64,000 nt of DNA from Spectribacter acetivorans. Its GTDB lineage: Bacteria > Pseudomonadota > Gammaproteobacteria > Nevskiales > Salinisphaeraceae. The stretch lies in contig NZ_JAVRHY010000013.1 of assembly GCF_031846305.1 (NCBI RefSeq), positions 17,433 to 81,432 on the forward strand, read 5' to 3'. Below are positions 26,000-42,387 of the stretch, one piece after another. The position numbers and the translations under genes were made by a program. A model generated the notes under the pieces. That model did not search any database. It was given only the letters and a program-made list of their open reading frames with translations, and was not told the origin of the DNA. Every line of letters begins with the position of its first letter. The stretch's first letter is position 1.

Positions 26000-26917
26000 A
26001 TCCGCGGGGAGCAGGTGGTCGCCCGCCAGCGGAAACAGCGGCGTATCCCGGCAGACCTCGAACAGGGCAGCCACGATCGGCGATAGCGGGTCGCGTGCCA
26101 GGGTGACCAAGCCCACCTGGTGGCGCACCTCCGGCTCCACCAGTGGAATGCTGTGCACCGTGCTCTCGTTGCCGAACAGCTCGCTGAAATAGGCGGGCAT
26201 GATGCTGGCCCAGCCGCCGAAGCGGACATGGGACCACAGCGCGACCACCGAATCCGTCTCGATTTCCGCCACCGGGCTGCACTGCGCAGCGTGAAACGCG
26301 CCGTTGATGATGCGCCGGTTCTGCATGTTGGGCGTGAGCAGGCAGAGCGGCAGCGCCGCCGCCTCGGCCCAGGTCACGCTTTCGCGGTTGGCCCACTCGT
26401 GCTCGGCCGGCAGAAACAGCTGGTAGTGCTCGTCATAGAGATGCCGGGTCTCCATACGCTCGATCGGCTCGTTATCGAGATAGGTAATACCGGCGTCGAA
26501 GTGGAACGCCTCCACCTCCCGAAGAATCTTGTCCGACGTGCGCGAATGGACGGACACCGCGACGCTGGGATAACGCGCGCGCATGGCACCGGATACCGCC
26601 ACCACCATCGGCAGCGCGGACGGGATCACGCCCAGCGCCAGGCGCCCGCTCAGGCCGCCCTTGAGCGCGGAAAGCTCCTGGCGCATGGCATCGCAGTTAT
26701 CGAGAATGGTCTCGGCCCAGCGCAGCACCCGTTCGCCTTCCGCGGTCAGCGCGTGATACCGGTGGTCGCGTTCCACGATCGGCACGCCCAGTTCCTGCTC
26801 CAGCTGGCGGATGCGGCCGGAGAGCGTGGGTTGGGTGACGTTGCAGCGCTGCGCCGCCCGCGTGAAATGTCGCTCCTGGGCAAGCGCGGAAAGATACTGA
26901 AGCTGCCGGATATCCAT
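25991..26917 (-). CDS. LysR-type transcriptional regulator, probable fds regulator
   Basis: A 308-residue LysR protein. The N-terminal winged helix is clear (MDIRQLQYLSALAQERHFTRAAQRCNVTQPTLSGRIRQLE as successive segments) and is followed by a two-lobed effector-binding domain (RLALGVIPSALP ...). The start at 26917 is the usual LysR N-terminus; the frame is open to 27157 but that part runs through tRNA-Tyr. It is convergent with, and overlaps, fdsD. LysR proteins regulate fds operons in other bacteria, so a role in formate induction is likely but inferred. Confidence 0.9.
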   Translation of the reverse strand: MDIRQLQYLSALAQERHFTRAAQRCNVTQPTLSGRIRQLEQELGVPIVERDHRYHALTAEGERVLRWAETILDNCDAMRQELSALKGGLSGRLALGVIPSALPMVVAVSGAMRARYPSVAVSVHSRTSDKILREVEAFHFDAGITYLDNEPIERMETRHLYDEHYQLFLPAEHEWANRESVTWAEAAALPLCLLTPNMQNRRIINGAFHAAQCSPVAEIETDSVVALWSHVRFGGWASIMPAYFSELFGNESTVHSIPLVEPEVRHQVGLVTLARDPLSPIVAALFEVCRDTPLFPLAGDHLLPADSG

Positions 26918-26987
26918 GGGGACGGACCCTGCCGAAGTTCGCTGACCGGCATGGTAACCGAGTCGATGGCGAATCGCCGCGCCGGCG

Positions 26988-27017
26988 GTTGACATCGTGC
27001 CGGTGAACCCGAAGAAT
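26988..27017 (+). promoter_or_regulatory. Candidate promoter of the tRNA-Tyr/Gly/Thr-tufB operon
   Basis: A perfect TTGACA (26988-26993), an 18-bp spacer and AAGAAT (27012-27017, 4 of 6 matches), followed by a GC-rich stretch as in stringently controlled stable-RNA promoters. The predicted transcript starts about 50 bases before tRNA-Tyr. It also faces away from lysR, whose own promoter must lie in the same 150-bp gap. Confidence 0.5.
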
Positions 27018-27071
27018 ACGCGGCTCTTCGCGGCCGGGTACGTGTCCCAAAGCTGCGGAGCGAGAAGCACC

Positions 27072-27158
<87 letters not shown>

Positions 27159-27236
27159 CAGGAAGCAGCCGCTAGCGGTTCTGCCGGTATTCGGCTGGCC
27201 GAAGAGCGAGGATTAGCGGGTGGGTTTAACGAGCAG

Positions 27237-27310
27237 GCGGGCGTAGTTCAACGGTAGAACCTCAGCCTTCCAAGCTGATGATGTGGGTTCGATTCCCATC
27301 GCCCGCTCCA
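27237..27310 (+). tRNA. tRNA-Gly (anticodon TCC)
   Basis: 74 nt with encoded CCA. Acceptor GCGGGCG pairs with CGCCCGC; D arm GTTC-AACGGTA-GAAC; anticodon loop CTTCCAA giving TCC; T arm GTGGGTTCGATTCCCAT. It reads GGA. A rearranged copy lies 53 bases downstream. Confidence 0.97.
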
Positions 27311-27362
27311 GAATAACGAGGATGAGCAGCGACGAGTGAGTGGATGGTAATGGCGCCGCCAG

Positions 27363-27475
27363 GCGGGCTGATGATGTGGGTTGCTCGGCGTATCCATGCG
27401 CCTCGCCCTTCGGGCTCCCTGACGGTCGCGCCGATTCGTTCCATACGAATCGGTCGATTCCCATCGCCCGCTCCA
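27363..27475 (+). pseudogene. Broken tRNA-Gly(TCC) copy with internal deletion and 72-nt insertion
   Basis: The copy keeps GCGGGC (first 6 bases of tRNA-Gly), lacks 33 bases covering the D arm and anticodon arm, keeps TGATGATGTGGGTT (variable region and T-stem start, to 27382), is interrupted by 72 foreign bases, and resumes with the last 21 bases CGATTCCCATCGCCCGCTCCA (27455-27475). All retained bases match the intact gene at 27237-27310. It cannot form a tRNA. Confidence 0.8.
27383..27454 (+). repeat. Hairpin element B inserted in the tRNA-Gly copy
   Basis: The 72-base insert splits the T arm between GGGTT and CGATTCC. It begins with a GGCGTATCCATGCGCC motif (27387-27402), then a small stem GCCC-TTC-GGGC (27405-27415), then a perfect 9-bp stem CCGATTCGT / ACGAATCGG with loop TCCAT (27431-27453). 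Motif plus hairpin match the layout of element A beside the tRNA-Thr fragment. It has no coding capacity. Confidence 0.6.
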
Positions 27476-27481
27476 GATCAT

Positions 27482-27556
<75 letters not shown>

Positions 27557-27741
27557 TGTTGATTCCGCCGGTCGGGCTTCCAGCCGCCACGGTGGAAGGC
27601 GAGCCGAGAATGCGGTTCTCGGTTCGCTACCGGTCGGGCATGCCGGCCGTTGGCACGGCCTTGTGCCATTGGGAGTCGTAAGACGGCTCCTTGTCGGGAA
27701 GGTTTCGGGAAACGGACTAGATACAAAGGTAGGCAGCATCC

Positions 27742-28932
<1,191 letters not shown>

Positions 28933-28939
28933 GTCGGAA

Positions 28940-28982
28940 GGCCGCCGGTCCGGGCGCCCCGTGCGACCCGGGCCGGCCTTTT
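28940..28982 (+). terminator. Probable terminator after tufB
   Basis: An imperfect GC-rich hairpin (arms around GGCCGCCGGTCCGGG and CCCGGGCCGGCC) ends in TTTT at 28979-28982, starting 7 bases after the tufB stop. tRNA-Trp and secE downstream would then need their own promoter or read-through. Confidence 0.65.
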
Positions 28983-29071
28983 CGGCAGGCCGTACTGCCC
29001 GATTGCGAGCGACGCTTGTCGGTGCCCGCAGTTGTGGTACCATCCGCCTCCTTTTTCGGCGGCGCATCGAC

Positions 29072-29147
<76 letters not shown>

Positions 29148-29184
29148 TCTCAGTGTGCTGACCCGGTTCAGGATTGTAGATTCC

Positions 29185-29559
29185 ATGGCAACTCAGGAAG
29201 AACACGGCAGTTCCGTGAAGGACACCGCGCTGCTCTGGCTGGCGGTGCTTGTCCTCGGCGGCAGCATGTTCGCCTATTACTGGTTCGAGCCGCAGTACAG
29301 CGACCTCGTCCGGGTCCTCGGCATGCTGGCGGGCGCGGCGGTGGCGGTGTTCATCGGCCTGCAGAGCGCGACCGGCAAGACGGCCTGGTCCTATATACAG
29401 GGGTCGCGCACCGAATTGCGCCGGGTGGTCTGGCCGGGTCGTCAGGAAACCATCCAGACGACGTTGATGGTCATTGTCGTGGTCATGATTCTTGCCGTTT
29501 TCATCTGGGCGCTGGACGTGATGCTCGGATGGGGCGTGCAGATGTTGACGGGTCGATAG
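29185..29559 (+). CDS. secE: Preprotein translocase subunit SecE
   Basis: A 124-residue membrane protein with three hydrophobic segments (about 15-34, 42-62, 94-115), the three-span form of enterobacteria. The conserved amphipathic region TELRRVVWPGRQETIQTT precedes the last span. It holds the SecYEG channel together. The ATG at 29185 is the family start; the frame is open further back, through tRNA-Trp, which is rejected. It is followed 11 bp later by nusG. Confidence 0.96.
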   Translation: MATQEEHGSSVKDTALLWLAVLVLGGSMFAYYWFEPQYSDLVRVLGMLAGAAVAVFIGLQSATGKTAWSYIQGSRTELRRVVWPGRQETIQTTLMVIVVVMILAVFIWALDVMLGWGVQMLTGR

Positions 29560-29570
29560 GGGTTGTGGTG

Positions 29571-30104
29571 ATGGCCAAGCGTTGGTACGTGGTTCACGCC
29601 TATTCCCAATACGAGAATCAGGTCAAGAAGGCCTTGATCGAGCACGTCAAGCGTCACGAAATGGAAGAGCATTTCGGCGATATTCTCGTGCCCACCGAGG
29701 AAGTGGTGGAGATCAAGGAAGGGCAGCGCCGCACCACGGAACGCAAGTTCTTTCCCGGCTATGTGCTCGTCAACATGGAAATGAACGACGACACCTGGCA
29801 CCTGGTGAAGAACGTGCCCAAGGTGCTGGGCTTCATCGGTGGCACCGCGGACCGGCCGGCGCCGATTTCCGACAAGGAAGCCGCGCAGATACTCAACCGG
29901 GTCGAGGAGTCGGTGGAAAAGCCTCGGCCCAAGACCCTGTTCGAACCGGGCCAGGAGGTGCGTGTTACCGATGGCCCGTTCGCCGACTTCAACGGCGTGG
30001 TCGAGGAAGTCAATTACGACAAGAATCGCCTGCGGGTGGCGGTGATGATCTTCGGGCGCTCCACGCCGGTGGATCTGGATTTCTCGCAGGTCGAGAAGGG
30101 ATAA
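29571..30104 (+). CDS. nusG: Transcription termination/antitermination factor NusG
   Basis: A 177-residue protein with the NGN domain (KRWYVVHAYSQYENQVKKAL ... FFPGYVLVNMEM) and a C-terminal KOW domain (GQEVRVTDGPFADFNGVVEEV). It binds RNA polymerase and links it to Rho or ribosomal S10. The ATG at 29571 is directly preceded by an in-frame GTG, but the ATG gives the usual N-terminus. Gene pair secE-nusG before rplK is universal in this group. Confidence 0.97.
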   Translation: MAKRWYVVHAYSQYENQVKKALIEHVKRHEMEEHFGDILVPTEEVVEIKEGQRRTTERKFFPGYVLVNMEMNDDTWHLVKNVPKVLGFIGGTADRPAPISDKEAAQILNRVEESVEKPRPKTLFEPGQEVRVTDGPFADFNGVVEEVNYDKNRLRVAVMIFGRSTPVDLDFSQVEKG

Positions 30105-30253
30105 CGCAGTTTCGCGTTTCGTGTTGTCGGTTTTGTGCCGAAGGGTGTGCGAGTAATGCCCTGCTCAAGATGCCGACGCGCGAGACATTTCACTGATCTG
30201 GGAGCCGCGGGCGGTTCGTCCGACCCCGGCGCTGGCACCAGAAAGAGGTAATC

Positions 30254-30682
30254 ATGGCTAAGAAGATCAGCTCGTACATCAAGCTGCAGATTCCGGCCGG
30301 CAAGGCCAACCCGAGTCCCCCCGTGGGCCCGGCTCTGGGTCAGCACGGCGTGAATATCATGGAATTCTGCAAGGCGTTCAACGCCGAAACCCAGGATACC
30401 GAGGCCGGCCTGCCGATTCCGGTGGTGATCACGGTCTACGCCGATCGCAGCTTCTCCTTCGTCAAGAAGACGCCGCCGGCATCGATCCTGCTCAAGAAGG
30501 CCGCCAAGATCGACAAGGGCGCAGCCGATCCGCTCAAGGAAAAGGTGGGTCAGGTCACGCGCGCGCAGCTCGAGGAGATCGCCGAAACCAAGTGGCCGGA
30601 TCTCAACGCAGCCGATATGGACGCCGCGGTGGCGATTATTGCAGGTAGTGCCCGGAGCATGGGCATCAAGGTGGAGGGCTGA
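30254..30682 (+). CDS. rplK: 50S ribosomal protein L11
   Basis: 142 residues, the standard length. N-terminal PAGKANPSPPVGPALGQHGVNI and the C-terminal rRNA-binding domain are intact. It forms the GTPase-associated centre stalk base and is needed for RelA activation. AGAGG lies before the ATG. The 149-bp leader after nusG probably carries the L1-responsive control site known in enterobacteria, but I could not fold a convincing site. Confidence 0.98.
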   Translation: MAKKISSYIKLQIPAGKANPSPPVGPALGQHGVNIMEFCKAFNAETQDTEAGLPIPVVITVYADRSFSFVKKTPPASILLKKAAKIDKGAADPLKEKVGQVTRAQLEEIAETKWPDLNAADMDAAVAIIAGSARSMGIKVEG

Positions 30683-30686
30683 AATC

Positions 30687-31382
30687 ATGGCGAAACTCTC
30701 CAAGCGTCAGCGGCTGTTCCAGGAGAAGGTCGACGCCGAGCGCGCCTACTCGCTGGACGAAGCGATCACGCTGCTCAAGGAACTCTCGAACGCCCGTTTC
30801 AATGAATCCGTAGAGGTCGCGGTCAACCTCGGTGTTGACCCGCGCAAGTCCGACCAGAACGTGCGTGGCTCCACCGTCATGCCCAACGGCACGGGCAAGA
30901 GCGTGCGCGTAGCGGTCTTCGCCCAGGGCGACAAGGCCGACGCCGCCCGCGAGGCCGGCGCCGATATCGTGGGCTTCGACGACCTGGCCGAACAGATCCA
31001 GGGCGGCGAAATCAACTTCGACGTGGTGATCGCCTCCCCGGATGCGATGCCGGTGGTGGGCAAGCTGGGCCAGATTCTGGGCCCCAAGGGTCTGATGCCG
31101 AATCCCAAGACCGGCACCGTCACCGCCGATGTGGCAACGGCCGTGACCAACGCCAAGGCGGGTCAGGTGCAGTACCGCACCGACAAGGGAGGCATCATTC
31201 ACTGCGGCATCGGCAAGCTGGATTTCGGTGCCGAGGCATTGACTCAGAACCTCAATGCGCTGATCGCCGATCTCAAGAAGGCGAAGCCCGCCAACGCCAA
31301 GGGCATTTATCTCCGGAAGATGACGCTGTCCACGACCATGGGTCCGGGGATAACGATCGATCATTCGGGCGTCGCCGCCTGA
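30687..31382 (+). CDS. rplA: 50S ribosomal protein L1
   Basis: 231 residues (E. coli 234). It shows FNESVEVAVNLGVDPRKSDQNVRG and GKLGQILGPKGLMPNPKTGTV, the conserved two-domain L1 pattern. It forms the L1 stalk that handles deacylated tRNA and represses the L11-L1 mRNA. It starts 4 bp after rplK. A longer frame starting at 30639 overlaps rplK and is rejected. Confidence 0.98.
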   Translation: MAKLSKRQRLFQEKVDAERAYSLDEAITLLKELSNARFNESVEVAVNLGVDPRKSDQNVRGSTVMPNGTGKSVRVAVFAQGDKADAAREAGADIVGFDDLAEQIQGGEINFDVVIASPDAMPVVGKLGQILGPKGLMPNPKTGTVTADVATAVTNAKAGQVQYRTDKGGIIHCGIGKLDFGAEALTQNLNALIADLKKAKPANAKGIYLRKMTLSTTMGPGITIDHSGVAA

Positions 31383-31653
31383 GGCGACACCCGATTAACC
31401 GCACCGGCCGGCCTCGGCTGACCGGTGCGGCAGAGGAATCTTTGCTGCGTAGCCCATCGATCAAGGCTGCGTCGTCAAAGACCGCCGGTGGCTGGCCTCA
31501 CGGCCGGCATTAAAGGCGAATCAACGCCGGCCTGCGCAGATGGCGTGTCGTTATTGTCGCGATTCGCCGTTGAACGGCGCCGGTCTTGCGACCGGGGTCA
31601 TCAAGGGAATCGGCGTCGCGTGTTGCGGCGTCGAACGACAAGGAGTGATGGCT
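31383..31653 (+). promoter_or_regulatory. rplJ (L10) leader region
   Basis: A 271-base non-coding stretch between rplA and rplJ. It opens with the perfect 9-bp hairpin CCGCACCGG / CCGGTGCGG (31399-31430), without a T-run. In gammaproteobacteria this leader binds the L10-(L12)4 complex through a kink-turn and controls rplJ translation. The position and length fit that RNA, and further GC-rich inverted segments are present, but the exact kink-turn could not be placed. AGGAG at 31641-31645 is the rplJ ribosome-binding site. Confidence 0.5.
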
Positions 31654-32181
31654 ATGGCCATGAGTTTTGAAGCCAAGAAGGCCATGGTTGCGGAAGTCAG
31701 TGATGTGGCTGGCCGTGCCCATTCCGCCGTGCTGGCGGAATACCGCGGATTGACCGCGGGCCAGATGGATGATCTTCGGGTCAAGGCACGCGAAGGCGGC
31801 GCCTACCTGAAGGTGGTCAAGAACAATCTGGCCAGGATCGCGCTCAAGGGCACCGACTATGAATGCATGAGTGATGCATTCGTGGGACCGGTGATCCTGG
31901 GATTCTCGCTGGAGGATCCGGGCTCGGCCGCGCGGGTGATCAGTGGTTTCATGAAGGGTAACCAGACCCTGAAGGTCACCGCGATCGCATTTTCGGGGCA
32001 GGTTCTGCCGGGCGAACAGCTCGACCGCCTTGCCAAGCTGCCGACCCGTGACGAGGCGCTGGCCCAGCTGATGGGCGTGATGACCGCGCCGATCACCAAG
32101 TTGGTCCGCACCACGCGCGAACCGGTGGCACAGGTTGCCCGTGCCACGGCGGCGGTGCGAGATCAGAAGCAGGCCGCCTGA
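31654..32181 (+). CDS. rplJ: 50S ribosomal protein L10
   Basis: 175 residues (E. coli 165). The N-terminal globular domain has VAGRAHSAVLAEYRGLTAGQM and YLKVVKNNLARIAL; the C-terminal helix that carries L12 dimers is Ala-rich. Of three nearby ATGs (31648, 31654, 31660), 31654 has AGGAG at 8-base spacing and gives MAMSFEAKKAMVAEV, matching the family start. Confidence 0.97.
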   Translation: MAMSFEAKKAMVAEVSDVAGRAHSAVLAEYRGLTAGQMDDLRVKAREGGAYLKVVKNNLARIALKGTDYECMSDAFVGPVILGFSLEDPGSAARVISGFMKGNQTLKVTAIAFSGQVLPGEQLDRLAKLPTRDEALAQLMGVMTAPITKLVRTTREPVAQVARATAAVRDQKQAA

Positions 32182-32271
32182 TACCGCGGGTCCGGCACAA
32201 CCGGATCACCATGGTTTTAACGATAACCGAAGGCGGCCCCGGCCGCTGATACTGAACAGGAGTAAATGAAG

Positions 32272-32658
32272 ATGGCTGCTAGCAAGGAAGAAGTACTCGA
32301 AGCGATCAGCGAGATGTCCGTGATGGACGTGGTCGAGCTGGTCGAGATGATGGAAGAGAAGTTCGGCGTGTCTGCCGCGGCGCCGGTGGCGGTTGCCGCT
32401 GGTGGTGCTGCCGGTGGTGACGCCGGTGGTGAGGCTGCCGAGGAGCAGACCGAGTTCGACGTCGTCATGTCCAGCTTCGGCGAGAACAAGGTCGGTGCCA
32501 TTAAGGCCGTCCGTGCCATCACCGGCCTGGGTCTCAAGGAGGCCAAGGAGCTGGTCGAGGGTGCGCCGTCCACGATCAAGGAAGGCGTTTCCAAGGACGA
32601 TGCCGCGGAAATGAAGAAGCAGCTGGAAGAAGCTGGCGCGTCCGTCGAGCTCAAGTGA
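32272..32658 (+). CDS. rplL: 50S ribosomal protein L7/L12
   Basis: 128 residues from the ATG at 32272, chosen because AGGAG lies 9 bases upstream; an ATG at 32266 is too close. N-terminal dimerisation domain (MSVMDVVELVEMMEEKFGV), a flexible Ala/Gly/Val hinge (about 40-58), and the C-terminal factor-binding domain (KVGAIKAVRAITGLGLKEAKELVE). It recruits translation GTPases. The 84-base gap after rplJ is short of obvious signals apart from a small stem TCCGG-CACAA-CCGGA. Confidence 0.97.
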   Translation: MAASKEEVLEAISEMSVMDVVELVEMMEEKFGVSAAAPVAVAAGGAAGGDAGGEAAEEQTEFDVVMSSFGENKVGAIKAVRAITGLGLKEAKELVEGAPSTIKEGVSKDDAAEMKKQLEEAGASVELK

Positions 32659-32695
32659 TCGGCGTCGGTTCATTGCCGACATCCGTTTACATGGC

Positions 32696-32737
32696 CGCCG
32701 TGTGCGGGCCGGGGGATTCCCCGGCTCGCGTGCGGCG
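32696..32737 (+). promoter_or_regulatory. Long 19-bp hairpin between rplL and rpoB
   Basis: Bases 32696-32714 pair without bulges with 32719-32737 around the loop GATT, 15 Watson-Crick and 4 G-U pairs. The core is GCCGGGG / CCCCGGC. A long uninterrupted duplex in the rplL-rpoB spacer is the expected form of an RNase III processing site, which E. coli also has in this spacer. No T-run follows immediately, so it is not a plain terminator. Confidence 0.55.
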
Positions 32738-32749
32738 TTCAGATTGAGC

Positions 32750-32755
32750 TATAAT
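32750..32755 (+). promoter_or_regulatory. Possible -10 element upstream of rpoB
   Basis: A perfect TATAAT, rare in this GC-rich sequence, sits 50 bases before the attenuator. No acceptable -35 box lies 16-18 bp upstream and there is no TGn extension, so it could be a weak secondary rpoBC promoter or simply an AU-rich linker between RNA structures. Confidence 0.25.
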
Positions 32756-32803
32756 CGCGCGACAGTTGCTCACGACCATATTTCGACAACGCTGACAGAA
32801 TTC

Positions 32804-32833
32804 GGCTGGTAGCCCAGAGGCTGCCGGCCTTTT
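32804..32833 (+). terminator. Attenuator-type terminator before rpoB
   Basis: GGCTGGTAGCC (32804-32814) pairs over 11 bp (two G-U) with GGCTGCCGGCC (32819-32829) around CAGA, followed by TTTT. It lies 85 bases before the rpoB start within the rplJL-rpoBC transcription unit. A partial terminator here lowers rpoBC expression relative to the ribosomal proteins in E. coli; the same role is likely. Confidence 0.75.
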
Positions 32834-32918
32834 CCCGTTGTCCGACTCTGGCCGCGCCAATAGCGGCCCCGTGCCGCCGCCATTCCGATGGCGCATCTCG
32901 ATGAGGTTTGCAACAGAC

Positions 32919-37004
<4,086 letters not shown>

Positions 37005-37016
37005 GGGGGCGCGCCA

Positions 37017-37060
37017 CCCGCTGATGCGGGTTCGGTGAGCCCGGCCGGCAGCGGCCGGGC
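37017..37060 (+). other. Two tandem hairpins in the rpoB-rpoC spacer
   Basis: CCCGC-TGAT-GCGGG (37017-37030) is followed by the perfect 9-bp stem GCCCGGCCG-GCAG-CGGCCGGGC (37039-37060). Neither is followed by a T-run. They may mark an RNA processing or stability site in the 98-bp spacer, or slow ribosome re-initiation; no function is proven. Confidence 0.4.
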
Positions 37061-37102
37061 CTCGCCCCGCCACCTTCACGCCTTACGCTTGCGGAGCAAG
37101 AA

Positions 37103-41341
<4,239 letters not shown>

Positions 41342-41355
41342 ACGTTTTGCCCGCG

Positions 41356-41379
41356 CCGGGGCCGGTTCTGCGGCCCCGG
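41356..41379 (+). other. Hairpin after rpoC
   Basis: Perfect 9-bp stem CCGGGGCCG / CGGCCCCGG with loop GTTCTG, 15 bases after the rpoC stop. No T-run follows. It could be a Rho-assisted 3' end of the rpoBC mRNA, placed just before the str promoter. Confidence 0.45.
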
Positions 41380-41390
41380 TGCGGTATATC

Positions 41391-41419
41391 TTGACACCCG
41401 GGGTGGGAGTCTTTAGTAT
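41391..41419 (+). promoter_or_regulatory. Promoter of the str operon (rpsL-rpsG-fusA-tufA)
   Basis: Perfect -35 TTGACA (41391-41396), 17-bp spacer, -10 TAGTAT (41414-41419, 4 of 6 matches). It is the best sigma-70 type promoter in the region and lies between the rpoC hairpin and rpsL. The predicted start is near 41426, giving a leader of about 64 bases. Confidence 0.7.
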
Positions 41420-41434
41420 TCGCCGCCTCGCCGT

Positions 41435-41464
41435 GACAGGCCGGGTGCCCCCGGCCTGTCTTTT
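41435..41464 (+). terminator. Intrinsic terminator in the rpsL leader (candidate attenuator)
   Basis: Perfect 11-bp stem GACAGGCCGGG / CCCGGCCTGTC with loop TGCC, then TTTTATTA. It begins about 9 bases after the predicted transcription start and ends 25 bases before the rpsL GTG. Any transcript from the TTGACA promoter must pass it, so it looks like a transcription attenuator; alternatively it terminates rpoBC read-through. Confidence 0.7.
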
Positions 41465-41489
41465 ATTACCGGAAACAAGGTTTTAGCTC

Positions 41490-41864
<375 letters not shown>

Positions 41865-41877
41865 GGGATAATTAGAT

Positions 41878-42351
41878 ATGTCACGTCGTGCCGCCGCACC
41901 CAAGCGCGAGATCCTGCCGGATCCCAAGTTCAAGAGTGACCTGCTTGCCAAGTTCATGAATATGCTCATGCGCGATGGCAAGAAGTCCAAGGCCGAAGCC
42001 ATCATGTATGGCGCGCTGACCGAAATTTCGTCGCGCAAGAAGACCGACAATCCGCTGGAAGTTCTCGAAGAGGCGCTGGACAACGTTCGTCCGGCGGTCG
42101 AGGTCAAGTCCCGGCGTGTCGGTGGTGCCACCTACCAGGTGCCGGTGGAAGTGCGCGCCGTGCGTCGCACCACGCTGGCGATGCGCTGGCTGATCGATGC
42201 CTCCCGCAAACGCGGCGAGCATTCCATGGCGCGGCGTCTGGCCGGCGAAGTGATGGACGCGGCCGAGTATCGCGGCGCGGCGGTCAAGAAGCGGGAAGAC
42301 ACGCATCGCATGGCCGAAGCCAACAAGGCGTTTTCGCACTTCCGCTGGTAA
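41878..42351 (+). CDS. rpsG: 30S ribosomal protein S7
   Basis: 157 residues. It contains KFMNMLMRDGKKSKAEAI, the beta-hairpin VGGATYQVPVEVR and the C-terminal TFSHFRW-type ending (KAFSHFRW). It initiates assembly of the 30S head and is the known translational repressor of the str operon in E. coli. It starts 13 bp after rpsL. Confidence 0.98.
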   Translation: MSRRAAAPKREILPDPKFKSDLLAKFMNMLMRDGKKSKAEAIMYGALTEISSRKKTDNPLEVLEEALDNVRPAVEVKSRRVGGATYQVPVEVRAVRRTTLAMRWLIDASRKRGEHSMARRLAGEVMDAAEYRGAAVKKREDTHRMAEANKAFSHFRW

Positions 42352-42387
42352 GCGGTCGCGACATTCGACACTACTGCAGAGATTTCC

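Noticed and set aside
27311..27454. Idea that the segment after tRNA-Gly is a complete integrative element or a split tRNA with an intron
   Set aside because: Only 144 bases without coding potential, and the copy lacks the anticodon arm, so neither an intron-containing tRNA nor an intact element is supported.
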